Source: Dokdonia donghaensis DSW-1 (GTDB taxonomy: Bacteria; Bacteroidota; Bacteroidia; Flavobacteriales; Flavobacteriaceae). From it: a DNA stretch of 64,000 bases. Positions 32,657-45,200 of this stretch are shown here, one piece after another. Below the pieces are notes generated by a model. It did not search any database and was not told the DNA's origin. It saw only the letters and a list, made by a program, of their open reading frames with translations. Made by a program: the position numbers and the translations under genes. Within the stretch, counting starts at the first letter, position 1; the number at the start of each line of letters is the position of its first letter. The stretch covers positions 1,931,501 through 1,995,500 of the forward strand of contig NZ_CP015125.1 of NCBI RefSeq assembly GCF_001653755.1, in the 5' to 3' direction.

Positions 32657-33934
32657 ATGCAAGAAGATTTTCTTCATTATTTATGGAAATTTAAGAAGTA
32701 CGCTTTCGCGAAAGCGAAAACCACCACAGGCCTACCTATAACCTTAGTAGCTGCAGGACAACATAATGAACTCTCGGGTCCAGATTTTTTTAATGCAAGT
32801 TTGCATATAGGTGATCAGTTATGGGCAGGAAATGTAGAGATACACTTAAAATCTTCTGACTGGTATGCTCATCATCACGAAAAAGACCCTGCATATGATA
32901 ATGTGATATTGCACGTAGTATGGGAGCACGATGTTGAGATTTATAGAGCAAATAATGACGCTATACCCACCCTTGTTCTCAAAGATTATGTCTCACCACA
33001 AGCGCTTAAGAATTACAAAAAGCTATTTGCAAATCAATCTCAAAAGTGGATAAATTGTGATGTAGATATCAAGCGTGTGCCAGCTATGATAGAAGAAAAC
33101 TGGCTGGAGCGTTTATATTTTGAAAGACTAGCTCGCAAAACCGACCTTATCAAGCCTTTGCTAGAGATGGTAAATAATGACTGGGAGGCTACATTTTTTA
33201 TATTGTTACTCAAAGGCTTTGGGACCAAAATCAATGCAAGTTCTTTTCAATCAATAGGAGAGAAGCTCCCTTTTTCTGTAATACGTAAATGTGCTCCAGA
33301 GCCCTTTAAGCTAGAGGCATTATTGCTTGGTATGGCAAACCTCCTGCCAGAAGATACTATAGATTCTTACCCTATGCAGCTGCAGGGTGAATTTGAATTT
33401 ATACTACATAAATTTGCTCTTGACAGTAGTGGTATTTTGCCCGTGCAGTTTTTTAAATTACGTCCAGATAATTTTCCCACCATACGGTTATCCCAAATAG
33501 CGCAACTATATCACAAGCACCCTAATTTATTCAGTAAAGTGATGACCGCAAAAAGCATAGAGGAATTATACTTGCTTTTTGATATAAACGCGTCCATATA
33601 TTGGGATACACATTATTCTTTTGGGAAGGAACAAAAGAAACGAGTAAAAAAGCTCACAAAATCTTTTGTGGATATCTTGCTCATCAATGCCGTCTTGCCG
33701 TTACGTTTTTATTATTCACAATATCTAGGAAAAGATGAAGGTGAGTTGTTGCTCAAAATGATACAAACTATAAAGCCTGAAAAAAATAGTATCATTAAGA
33801 AATTTGAACAGATTAGAGCAAAAACAAAAAACGCCCAAGAGACTCAGGCGCTTTTAGAATTAAAATCTCAATATTGTGATGTAAATAAATGTCTATCGTG
33901 TGCTATTGGAAATTTCCTCATAGCAGATAGTTGA
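32657..33934 (+). CDS. DUF2851 family protein
   Basis: About 425 residues, soluble. The N-terminal blocks DFLHYLWKFKKYAFAKA, AAGQHNELSGPDFFNASLHI and AGNVEIHLKSSDWYAHHHEK, and the C-terminal cysteine-containing CDVNKCLSCAIGNF, are those of Bacteroidota DUF2851 proteins. Their role is unknown; the GPDFFNA...VEIHLKSSDW part has a nuclease-like look but I would not assign it. ATG at 32657 is preferred over GTG at 32651. A palindrome copy at 32701-32716 is part of the coding sequence (AFAKA). Single gene. Confidence 0.85.
   Translation: MQEDFLHYLWKFKKYAFAKAKTTTGLPITLVAAGQHNELSGPDFFNASLHIGDQLWAGNVEIHLKSSDWYAHHHEKDPAYDNVILHVVWEHDVEIYRANNDAIPTLVLKDYVSPQALKNYKKLFANQSQKWINCDVDIKRVPAMIEENWLERLYFERLARKTDLIKPLLEMVNNDWEATFFILLLKGFGTKINASSFQSIGEKLPFSVIRKCAPEPFKLEALLLGMANLLPEDTIDSYPMQLQGEFEFILHKFALDSSGILPVQFFKLRPDNFPTIRLSQIAQLYHKHPNLFSKVMTAKSIEELYLLFDINASIYWDTHYSFGKEQKKRVKKLTKSFVDILLINAVLPLRFYYSQYLGKDEGELLLKMIQTIKPEKNSIIKKFEQIRAKTKNAQETQALLELKSQYCDVNKCLSCAIGNFLIADS
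32701..32716. repeat. Dispersed 16-bp palindrome, copy 7, inside the DUF2851 gene
   Basis: Exact core, codons GCT TTC GCG AAA GCG giving AFAKA near residue 15, the same frame as in aroB and gcvT. Confidence 0.95.
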
Positions 33935-34112
33935 ATTCTATTGTTTGTGTGGTAAGTATAACTTATATATATTATAGATTTTTCTAATTAAAAATTAATA
34001 ACAATAAGTTAAAGTTATTAAAAACCAGTTCTTTTAAAAGCTTCTAATGGGTTTTTAAATTTTCACCACCCAGTTGTAGTAGTATCGCTTTGAAAAGATC
34101 TTAGAGTTGCTT

Positions 34113-34143
34113 AAAATTAATATTTCATAAAATATTAATTTTT
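34113..34143 (-). terminator. Possible terminator of prfC (AT-only stem)
   Basis: Perfect 12-bp stem AAATTAATATTT / AAATATTAATTT with loop CATA. All A/T, so weak. Confidence 0.4.
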
Positions 34144-34155
34144 ATGTCTCATTGT

Positions 34156-35748
34156 TTAATCTTTAAATTCACTCACGTAGTGCATTTTTACAGATGGATA
34201 TTTTTGTTGAGTCATCTGTAAAGTAAAAGGGGAGTCGGCAAGAAATACGAGTTGACCTCTTTTGTCTTTGGCCATAAAACGCTGTTTAACTCTCAAGAAT
34301 TCTTTAAATTCTTCACTTTTAGGGTCTTCTGGGTCCACCCAGCAAGCTTTTGATACGCCTAGAGGTTCATATGTACATTTTGCGCCATACTCGTGCTCTA
34401 GTCTGTATTGTATTACTTCATATTGTAATGCACCTACGGTACCTATAACCTTTCTTCCGTTAAGTTCTAATGTAAACAATTGTGCTACACCTTCATCCAT
34501 AAGTTGATCTATACCCTTTGCTAACTGCTTAGATTTCATAGGGTCAGCATTGTTAATATATCTAAAGTGTTCTGGCGAGAAGGCAGGTATACCTTTATAG
34601 TGTAGTATTTCTCCAGAGGTTAAGGTGTCGCCTATCTTAAAGTTACCGGTGTCGTGTAAGCCCACAATATCACCCGGGTAAGAGATGTCTACAATTTCCT
34701 TACGCTCTGCAAAAAATGCATTGGGACTAGAAAATTTTAGGTTTTTCTTATTACGTACGTGCAAGTATGGTTTATTGCGCTCAAAAACACCAGAAACAAT
34801 CTTTATAAATGCAAGTCTATCTCGGTGCTTAGGGTCCATATTTGCGTGTATTTTAAATACAAATCCAGAAAAAGCATCTTCATTAGGTAAAACAAGGCGT
34901 TCCTCGCTCATTTTAGGCCTTGGTGGCGGTGCAATCTTTACAAAACAATCTAAGAGTTCTCTCACTCCAAAATTATTTAACGCAGATCCAAAAAACACAG
35001 GTTGTTGGTGTCCGGCAAGGTATTCTTCTTGGTCAAATGCGGGGTAAACTCCCTGTACAAGCTCTAATTCTTCACGTAAATTATTTGCAGAATCTTCTCC
35101 TACTAACTCGTCTAAGATACTATCTTCAAGGTTTGAAACTTGAATAGTCTCTTCTATATTTTTTCTACTATCACCGCTAAAGAGGTTTACGTTTTTCTCC
35201 CAGAGATTGTATATACCTTTAAAGTCATAACCCATACCTATAGGGAAACTTAGTGGGGTTACTTTAAGGCGTAGCTTTTCTTCAATTTCATCAAGTAGTT
35301 CAAAAGCGTCTTTACCTTCACGATCCAGCTTGTTTACAAACACGATCATAGGAATATTACGCATTCTACACACCTCTACAAGCTTCTCTGTTTGTGGTTC
35401 GACTCCTTTTGCTACGTCTACCACTACAATTACACTATCTACCGCTGTGAGTGTTCTAAAGGTGTCTTCTGCAAAATCTTTGTGACCAGGTGTGTCAAGT
35501 ATATTTACTTTAATACCATTATACTCAAACGCAAGTACAGAAGTAGCGACAGAAATACCACGCTGGCGCTCTATTTCCATAAAATCACTCGTGGCTCCTT
35601 TCTTGATTTTATTCGATTTTACAGCTCCTGCTTCTTGTATTGCTCCCCCAAAAAGGAGTAATTTTTCTGTAAGAGTAGTTTTTCCTGCATCTGGGTGAGA
35701 TACAATCCCAAAGGTTCTTCTGCGGGCTATTTCTTTTTTGAAACTCAT
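34156..35748 (-). CDS. prfC: Peptide chain release factor 3
   Basis: A GTPase that recycles release factors 1 and 2 from the ribosome. GTPase motifs: G1 SHPDAGKTTLTEKLLLFGG, switch I RQRGISVATSV, G3 LDTPGHKDFAEDTFRTL and G4 VNKLDREGKD. Domain II/III blocks typical of RF3 follow, such as FSGFVFKIHANMDPKHRDRL and VGALQYEVIQYRLEHEYGAK. The 530-residue length is standard. A -7 box (TATATTTG) lies 24-31 bp upstream. Confidence 0.97.
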   Translation of the reverse strand: MSFKKEIARRRTFGIVSHPDAGKTTLTEKLLLFGGAIQEAGAVKSNKIKKGATSDFMEIERQRGISVATSVLAFEYNGIKVNILDTPGHKDFAEDTFRTLTAVDSVIVVVDVAKGVEPQTEKLVEVCRMRNIPMIVFVNKLDREGKDAFELLDEIEEKLRLKVTPLSFPIGMGYDFKGIYNLWEKNVNLFSGDSRKNIEETIQVSNLEDSILDELVGEDSANNLREELELVQGVYPAFDQEEYLAGHQQPVFFGSALNNFGVRELLDCFVKIAPPPRPKMSEERLVLPNEDAFSGFVFKIHANMDPKHRDRLAFIKIVSGVFERNKPYLHVRNKKNLKFSSPNAFFAERKEIVDISYPGDIVGLHDTGNFKIGDTLTSGEILHYKGIPAFSPEHFRYINNADPMKSKQLAKGIDQLMDEGVAQLFTLELNGRKVIGTVGALQYEVIQYRLEHEYGAKCTYEPLGVSKACWVDPEDPKSEEFKEFLRVKQRFMAKDKRGQLVFLADSPFTLQMTQQKYPSVKMHYVSEFKD

Positions 35749-35771
35749 AAGATGTGCATTCTTTTAGCTTG

Positions 35772-35779
35772 CAAATATA
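35772..35779 (-). promoter_or_regulatory. Putative -7 box of prfC
   Basis: TATATTTG on the minus strand, 24-31 bp before the prfC ATG. Confidence 0.45.
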
Positions 35780-35874
35780 CTATATAGTGATTAGTGTTTG
35801 GTTTATAGTGTATGTGGTTGTTTTGTATATCTTTCCGGTGTATAAATGACTGTGATAAAGCGTTTTGAGGTATG

Positions 35875-35890
35875 CGCTTTCGCGAAAGCG
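35875..35890. repeat. Dispersed 16-bp palindrome, copy 8
   Basis: Exact core followed by TTAAG, between the divergent prfC and adhesin genes. Confidence 0.95.
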
Positions 35891-36095
35891 TTAAGGTTTT
35901 ATTGTACTTTGAGTTGATTTGTATTTCAAACATTTCTGTTGAACAGCTTTTTTTGTGTATTTTGCCGAGTATAAAATGCAATTGGGCTAAAAGTTGATTT
36001 TTCAAATTTCGAATTTCAATAATGGCGTATATTTGTACCCCCAACTTAGAATGACATAAATAATCTAAATCTCAAATAGAGGTTTTTGAAGTATT

Positions 36096-36125
36096 TTGTG
36101 ATTTTTTTGTTGTGGTCTAATTTTG
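36096..36125 (+). promoter_or_regulatory. Promoter of the adhesin operon (TTG-N19-TAATTTTG)
   Basis: TTG at 36096-36098, exactly 19 nt, TAATTTTG at 36118-36125. This is a full match to the flavobacterial consensus and leaves a leader of about 130 nt. Confidence 0.75.
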
Positions 36126-36261
36126 CAAACCTGCATCAAAATATAAGTAGTGTGTATTCTCACAATACTTAAATCATAAAAACTTTATTAAACCAATTTT
36201 GAGTCGAATTGATTTCGTATTTAAAATGTATAATTATGCTTTTGCATAATAATTGAATAAG

Positions 36262-39200
36262 ATGAAAAGAAAATTAAAATTTACTCCTTTCCGTAGTTTA
36301 ACTATGCTGCTCCTAATTGGTGTCTTTGGTGTTTTAGGGACATTTAAGATGCACTCCCAAGTTTTAGGGCAACAAGAAGCCGCAATTACTCAGAATGTCA
36401 CTTTTCAATGGGAGGATGAACAGGATGTCAATTTAAATGGTGATATTGATAATACGGAGAATAATAGATCTGCAACCATACAGTCTGTAACAGTAGGCTC
36501 TGATGTGTTTAACACTTTTGTTGCTCCATCTGGCTATCAACTCACGAGATTAGGTGGAAGTGGGAATATTATAACAAGACACAATAGGAATGGGATAGTT
36601 CTTAATCGTACTACACCGCCTTTTAGTGGAGAAGTTATTGGTACAAGTGTAAGTGCTACTAATGATCCAACAGATGTTGTTAGTGCTTGGGATAATGCTG
36701 CTCTTGCTGCTTTTCAAGATAAAAATTTAAATCATTATTTTACATCTAATGGTAACGGGCAAAACATCTGTGGTAATTTTAGCGGTATTGTAGATACTGG
36801 TGTCTCTCAGATACAAACATTATTTTACGATCCACCTATACCATCAAATGCGGATGGTATAATTGCTGTTACCGAGCGTGGTGGTAATAATTGTTTTTAT
36901 ATACGCTTTTATGGTACTCAATTAGGTTCTACTACAGAAACTATACTCGGAGATACTTTTGTTAGAACATCTGGTGACCTTAGAGGTGGTGACGGTCCTA
37001 ATCCACCGGCGCCGGGTTCTGATTATTGGGAGTCTGACAGGGAGATTGAAAATGGACAGTCTATTGCTATAGCGCTGTTTGAATTAAATAGTGTTGCGCC
37101 TACTGGGTCTAAAATTACAAGGGTAGAGTTTGTAGCTGCATCTTCAGATGATGGAGACGGTAAATTATTTATTCTTCAAAAATATGCAGTAAATCAAGTT
37201 GAGGTAGGATGTTTAGACGAGCCTTTTGATGGAAATATTGATTTATCCAATAATGTCCCTGAGGGATCAACATATTCAGTGGCAACATCTCCATCCCCAG
37301 CTGGTACGTCTTTTAATTTAAATTCAGATGGTACATTTTCTTATACTCCGCCAGCGGGATATACAGGAGACGTGGTTTTCGAATATCAAGTTTGTTTGCC
37401 AGCGCCTAACACAAATGTTTGCGATACTGCCACGGTAACATTAACTTATGTGATGCCTCCTGATCCTGCCATAGTAGATTTAGACTGCAATACAGACGGT
37501 ACCACAAATATAATTATCACAAGTCCATTAGGAAATCAATTGGAATATTCTATAGATGGGATTAATTTCCAATCATCTACAGCATTCAATAATCTACAAG
37601 AAGGAGATTATACCGTAACTGTGAGAGACTCTGATACTGGTTGTATACAATCATCCGCTTCTGACATTACTCTTGAAAATATTGAGGTGGAAACTCCTAT
37701 AGAGGTAATGCCAGTATCTTGTTTTGATGGTATGGATGGTACAATCGATTTAGAACCGTCTGGTGGTTTAGCGCCATATACTTATTTATGGAGTAATGGA
37801 GCTACAACTCAAGATATTTCGGGTCTAGCTGCGGGAACATACAGTGTTGTAGTTACAGATTCGTATGGGTGTACTTTTGAAATTGATGCAATTGTAACGC
37901 AACCCACAAATCCTTTGTCCGCGACTGCAGATACAACTAATGTAGCCTGTTTTGGTGAATCAACTGGGGGTATTGATTTAGCACCAGAGGGAGGAACGGA
38001 GCCTTACACGTTTGTTTGGTCTAATGGAGCAACAACAGAAGATATTTCGAACCTTGAGGCAGGATCATATACTGTTACAGTTGTAGACGCTAACAGTTGT
38101 GAGGTTGAAGGTACATTTAGCGTTGAGCAGCCTGCTGCTGCATTATCTGTAGCTGATACCATAACTAATGTGTTATGTAATGGCGATAGTAGTGGTGTTG
38201 TGCAACTAACAGTAAGTGGTGGTACTGCTCCTTATACTTATGAATGGAGTGATGGGTCAACTGCTGCAAACTTGGAAGATGTTGCTGCTGGAAGTTATTC
38301 AGTATTGGTTACAGATGCTAATGGTTGTGAAATACAGCAGTCTTTTACTATTACAGAGCCAGACTCGCCACTAAGTATAAATCTTACTAGAGAAAATGCT
38401 ACTACTGCTCAAAATTGTGCAGATGGAACTGCTACTGCAGCAGTTACTGGAGGAACAGCTCCTTATTCATATCTATGGAGTAATGGTGCAACTGTTGCAA
38501 GTATTTCAGATCTTTCAGTTGGTACATATTCTGTAACTGTTACGGATGCAAATGATTGTGAGCTTACTCAAAGTGTTGTGGTAGATTGTATAAACACTTG
38601 TGATGCAGTTATCGCTATTGGTACTGTGATAGATGTTTTATGTGCATCGGAAGAAACGGGTTCAACTACTGTAGGTGCTAGTTCTGAAGCAAATCCAGAC
38701 GCTCTTTTTACATTTACTTGGAGTAATGGTGAAGTAGATGCTGGTGTAACTTCTAGTACTTTAAATAATATAGGCGCTGGTGTTTATACAGTGAGTGTGA
38801 CTATAGACGGTACTGTATGTCAGCCTGTAGAGCAAAGTGTGACAGTATCTGAACCTAGTTCAGCTGTAGGAGTTACAATTTCTACAGAAGATGAAACGGG
38901 TCCTGGACTATCTAATGGAGAGGCTACAGCTTCTGCTACAGGAGGTGTGGCTCCGTATACATACTCTTGGAGCAATGGAGCAACTACAGCTCAAATTGAT
39001 AATTTAAGCCCTGGTGATTATACTGTAGAAGTTACAGATGATAATGGGTGTACTGTTGAAAGTACTGTAACTATTAATCCAGGAAGTTGTAATAACTTAT
39101 CAATTACAACTAGTGTTGAAAATGTAACTTGTAATGGTTTTTCAGATGGTTTTGTAGGTTCTAATACTACAGGTGGTGTTGGTCCATTTACTTATTCTTG

Positions 39201-42200
39201 GAGTAATGGTGCAACAACAGAAAATATTAATAATGTAGAGGCTGGAAATTATACAGTTACAGTTACTGATACATTTACAAATTGTACTGCTCAGTCTACA
39301 GTTGCTGTAAATGAGCCTACTGTGTTGAGTGCAGGTATAGCTGTTAATAATGTATTGTGTTTTGGAGAATCGACTGGTTCTTTAAATCTCACCGTTTCGG
39401 GAGGTACTTTAGATTATACATATGAATGGAGCAGTGGTCAAACTATTGAAGATTTAACAGGATTACCTGCGGGTAGTTATTCAGTAGTTGTAACAGACGG
39501 TAATGGTTGTACAACTACAGCATCTGCTGTAATAAATGAGCCGACTAGTGCTGTAACTGCCGATGTTTCAAGTACAAACGAAAATGGTGCAACTTCTAAT
39601 GATGGTACTGCCACTGCAATTCCAGAAGGAGGTACTCCACCTTATACTATATCTTGGAGTAACGGTGAAACAACAGAAACTATTAGTGGTCTCGATGCTG
39701 GTGACTATACAGTAGTCATAACAGATGCTAATGGTTGTAGATATGAAGAAACAATAAATGTAGCTTCTACAAACCAAGTTCCTGCTCCTGTAAATGATTC
39801 TGCAACTACAAGTGAAGATACCGCTGTAGAAATAGATGTTACGGATAATGATAATTTTGGATCTGATGGTCCAAATGATTCAGTAATAGTTATAACTGAG
39901 CAGCCAGATAATGGAACAGTTACGGTTGATGATGGTGGAACACCAAATGACCCAACTGATGATGCTGTAATTTATACTCCAGATCCTGATTTTAATGGAA
40001 CTGATACTTTTGAATATGAAATTACAGATAGTAATGGAGATTCCGAGACTGCTACTGTAGTAGTAACAGTAACTCCAGAGGCTGATGTTGTAGATGATGC
40101 TGAGACCACCCCTGAAGATACACCAGTAGTGATTGATGTATTAGATAATGATGGTTTCGATCCTGCTGCTGATGTAGAAGTAACTGATGTTACAGATCCT
40201 GCAAATGGAACTGTAGTAATCAACGATGATGGAACAGTAACGTATACTCCAAATCCTGATTTCAACGGAGAAGATACTTTTGAATACACAGTGACTGTAA
40301 CCAACCCTGATGGAACAACAACTACTGAGACTGCTACTGTAGTAGTAACAGTAACTCCAGAGGCTGATGTTGTAGATGACGCTGAGACAACACCTGAAGA
40401 TACACCAGTAGTAATTGATGTATTAGATAATGATGGTTTCGATCCTGCTGCTGATGTAGAAGTAACTGATGTTACAGATCCTGCAAATGGAACTGTAGTA
40501 ATCAACGATGATGGAACAGTAACGTATACTCCAGATCCTGATTTCAACGGAGAAGATACTTTTGAATACACAGTGACTGTAACCAACCCTGATGGAACAA
40601 CAACTACTGAGACTGCTACTGTAGTAGTAACAGTAACTCCAGAGGCTGATGTTGTAGATGATGCTGAGACAACACCTGAAGATACACCAGTAGTAATTGA
40701 TGTATTAGATAATGATGGTTTCGATCCTGCTGCTGATGTAGAAGTAACTGATGTTACAGATCCTGCAAATGGAACTGTAGTAATCAACGATGATGGAACA
40801 GTAACGTATACTCCAGATCCTGATTTCAACGGAGAAGATACTTTTGAATACACAGTGACTGTAACCAACCCTGATGGAACAACAACTACTGAGACTGCTA
40901 CTGTAGTAGTAACAGTAACTCCAGAGGCTGATGTTGTAGATGATGCTGAGACAACACCTGAAGATACACCAGTAGTAATTGATGTATTAGATAATGATGG
41001 TTTCGATCCTGCTGCTGATGTAGAAGTAACTGATGTTACAGATCCTGCAAATGGAACTGTAGTAATCAACGATGATGGAACAGTAACGTATACTCCAGAT
41101 CCTGATTTCAACGGAGAAGATACTTTTGAATACACAGTGACTGTAACCAACCCTGATGGAACAACAACTACTGAGACTGCTACTGTAGTAGTAACAGTAA
41201 CTCCAGAGGCTGATGTTGTAGATGATGCTGAGACCACCCCTGAAGATACACCAGTAGTGATTGATGTATTAGATAATGATGGTTTCGATCCTGCTGCTGA
41301 TGTAGAAGTAACTGATGTTACAGATCCTGCAAATGGAACTGTAGTAATCAACGATGATGGAACAGTAACCTATACTCCAGATCCTGATTTCAACGGAGAA
41401 GATACTTTTGAATACACAGTGACTGTAACCAACCCTGATGGAACAACAACTACTGAGACTGCTACTGTAGTAGTAACAGTAACTCCAGAGGCTGATGTTG
41501 TAGATGATGCTGAGACCACCCCTGAAGATACACCAGTAGTAATTGATGTATTAGATAATGATGGTTTCGATCCTGCTGCTGATGTAGAAGTAACTGATGT
41601 TACAGATCCTGCAAATGGAACTGTAGTAATCAACGATGATGGAACAGTAACCTATACTCCAGATCCTGATTTCAACGGAGAAGATACTTTTGAATACACA
41701 GTGACTGTAACCAACCCTGATGGAACAACAACTACTGAGACTGCTACTGTAGTAGTAACAGTAACTCCAGAGGCTGATGTTGTAGATGATGCTGAGACAA
41801 CACCTGAAGATACACCAGTAGTAATTGATGTATTAGATAATGATGGTTTCGATCCTGCTGCTGATGTAGAAGTAACTGATGTTACAGATCCTGCAAATGG
41901 AACTGTAGTAATCAACGATGATGGAACAGTAACCTATACTCCAGATCCTGATTTCAACGGAGAAGATACTTTTGAATACACAGTGACTGTAACCAACCCT
42001 GATGGAACAACAACTACTGAGACTGCTACTGTAGTAGTAACAGTAACTCCAGAGGCTGATGTTGTAGATGATGCTGAGACCACCCCTGAAGATACACCAG
42101 TAGTAATTGATGTATTAGATAATGATGGTTTCGATCCTGCTGCTGATGTAGAAGTAACTGATGTTACAGATCCTGCAAATGGAACTGTAGTAATCAACGA

Positions 42201-45200
42201 TGATGGAACAGTAACGTATACTCCAGATCCTGATTTCAACGGAGAAGATACTTTTGAATACACAGTGACTGTAACCAACCCTGATGGAACAACAACTACT
42301 GAGACTGCTACTGTAGTAGTAACAGTAACTCCAGAGGCTGATGTTGTAGATGATGCTGAGACAACACCTGAAGATACACCAGTAGTAATTGATGTATTAG
42401 ATAATGATGGTTTCGATCCTGCTGCTGATGTAGAAGTAACTGATGTTACAGATCCTGCAAATGGAACTGTAGTGATCAACGATGATGGAACAGTAACGTA
42501 TACTCCAGATCCTGATTTCAACGGAGAAGATACTTTTGAATACACAGTGACTGTAACCAACCCTGATGGAACAACAACTACTGAGACTGCTACTGTAGTA
42601 GTAACAGTAACTCCAGAGGCTGATGTTGTAGATGACGCTGAGACCACCCCTGAAGATACACCAGTAGTGATTGATGTATTAGATAATGATGGTTTCGATC
42701 CTGCTGCTGATGTAGAAGTAACTGATGTTACAGATCCTGCAAATGGAACTGTAGTAATCAACGATGATGGAACAGTAACGTATACTCCAGATCCTGATTT
42801 CAACGGAGAAGATACTTTTGAATACACAGTGACTGTAACCAACCCTGATGGAACAACAACTACTGAGACTGCTACTGTAGTAGTAACAGTAACTCCAGAG
42901 GCTGATGTTGTAGATGACGCTGAGACCACCCCTGAAGATACACCAGTAGTAATTGATGTATTAGATAATGATGGTTTCGATCCTGCTGCTGATGTAGAAG
43001 TAACTGATGTTACAGATCCTGCAAACGGAACTGTAGTAATCAACGATGATGGAACAGTAACCTATACTCCAGATCCTGATTTCAACGGAGAAGATACTTT
43101 TGAATACACAGTGACTGTAACCAACCCTGATGGAACAACAACTACTGAGACTGCTACTGTAGTAGTAACAGTAACTCCAGAGGCTGATGTTGTAGATGAT
43201 GCTGAGACAACACCTGAAGATACACCAGTAGTGATTGATGTATTAGATAATGATGGTTTCGATCCTGCTGCTGATGTAGAAGTAACTGATGTTACAGATC
43301 CTGCAAATGGAACTGTAGTAATCAACGATGATGGAACAGTAACGTATACTCCAGATCCTGATTTCAACGGAGAAGATACTTTTGAATACACAGTGACTGT
43401 AACCAACCCTGATGGAACAACAACTACTGAGACTGCTACTGTAGTAGTAACAGTAACTCCAGAGGCTGATGTTGTAGATGATGCTGAGACAACACCTGAA
43501 GATACACCAGTAGTGATTGATGTATTAGATAATGATGGTTTCGATCCTGCTGCTGATGTAGAAGTAACTGATGTTACAGATCCTGCAAATGGAAATGTAG
43601 TAATCAACGATGATGGAACAGTAACGTATACTCCAGATCCTGATTTCAACGGAGAAGATACTTTTGAATACACAGTGACTGTAACCAACCCTGATGGAAC
43701 AACAACTACTGAGACTGCTACTGTAGTAGTAACAGTAACTCCAGAGGCTGATGTTGTAGATGATGCTGAGACCACCCCTGAAGATACACCAGTAGTAATT
43801 GATGTATTAGATAATGATGGTTTCGATCCTGCTGCTGATGTAGAAGTAACTGATGTTACAGATCCTGCAAATGGAACTGTAGTGATCAACGATGATGGAA
43901 CAGTAACCTATACTCCAGATCCTGATTTCAACGGAGAAGATACTTTTGAATACACAGTGACTGTAACCAACCCTGATGGAACAACAACTACTGAGACTGC
44001 TACTGTAGTAGTAACAGTAACTCCAGAGGCTGATGTTGTAGATGACGCTGAGACCACCCCTGAAGATACACCAGTAGTAATTGATGTATTAGATAATGAT
44101 GGTTTCGATCCTGCTGCTGATGTAGAAGTAACTGATGTTACAGATCCTGCAAATGGAACTGTAGTGATCAACGATGATGGAACAGTAACCTATACTCCAG
44201 ATCCTGATTTCAACGGAGAAGATACTTTTGAATACACAGTGACTGTAACCAACCCTGATGGAACAACAACTACTGAGACTGCTACTGTAGTAGTAACAGT
44301 AACTCCAGAGGCTGATGTTGTAGATGATGCTGAGACAACACCTGAAGATACACCAGTAGTAATTGATGTATTAGATAATGATGGTTTCGATCCTGCTGCT
44401 GATGTAGAAGTAACTGATGTTACAGATCCTGCAAATGGAACTGTAGTGATCAACGATGATGGAACAGTAACCTATACTCCAGATCCTGATTTCAACGGAG
44501 AAGATACTTTTGAATACACAGTGACTGTAACCAACCCTGATGGAACAACAACTACTGAGACTGCTACTGTAGTAGTAACAGTAACTCCAGAGGCTGATGT
44601 TGTAGATGATGCTGAGACAACACCTGAAGATACACCAGTAGTAATTGATGTATTAGATAATGATGGTTTCGATCCTGCTGCTGATGTAGAAGTAACTGAT
44701 GTTACAGATCCTGCAAATGGAACTGTAGTAATCAACGATGATGGAACAGTAACGTATACTCCAGATCCGAATTTCAACGGAGAAGATACTTTTGAATACA
44801 CAGTGACTGTAACCAACCCTGATGGAACAACAACTACTGAGACTGCTACTGTAGTAGTAACAGTAACTCCAGATAATCCATCACTAGATGTATTTAAAGA
44901 AGGTAATTATGAGGATACAAATGAGGATGGAGTAGTGAACCTTGGTGACTCAATTATATACAACTTTATTGTTTTCAATAATGGTGATGTACCATTGAGC
45001 GATATTACTTTAACTGATGAACTAGTTGATGTAATGGGTGGGCCTATTGATCTTGGAGTTGGAGAAAGTGATTCAATGACTTTTACAGCTATATATGCAA
45101 TAACTCAAGAGGATATTAATACAGGAGCTGTATACAACCAAGCCATTGCTACAGGTCAAGATCCAGCTGGAGAAATAGCAACAGATGCGTCTGAAGATCC

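Larger units (their letters stand above)
35780..36261. other. Intergenic region upstream of the giant adhesin gene
   Basis: No gene is supported. The region holds a palindrome copy at 35875, the adhesin promoter at 36096-36125 and a small hairpin (ATTATGC-TTTT-GCATAAT, 36233-36250) that ends 11 bp before the adhesin ATG. The transcript leader would be about 130 nt. Confidence 0.6.

Noticed and set aside
35745..36044. Minus-strand 99-residue ORF upstream of prfC
   Set aside because: It runs through the palindrome copy and the prfC promoter, has no recognisable features and an atypical composition.
36253..36261. TTG start for the adhesin
   Set aside because: The ATG at 36262 gives a normal signal peptide beginning MKRKLKF. 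The TTG adds only three residues.
40081..44874. CRISPR-like array
   Set aside because: The units are 282 bp, contiguous, coding and without spacers.
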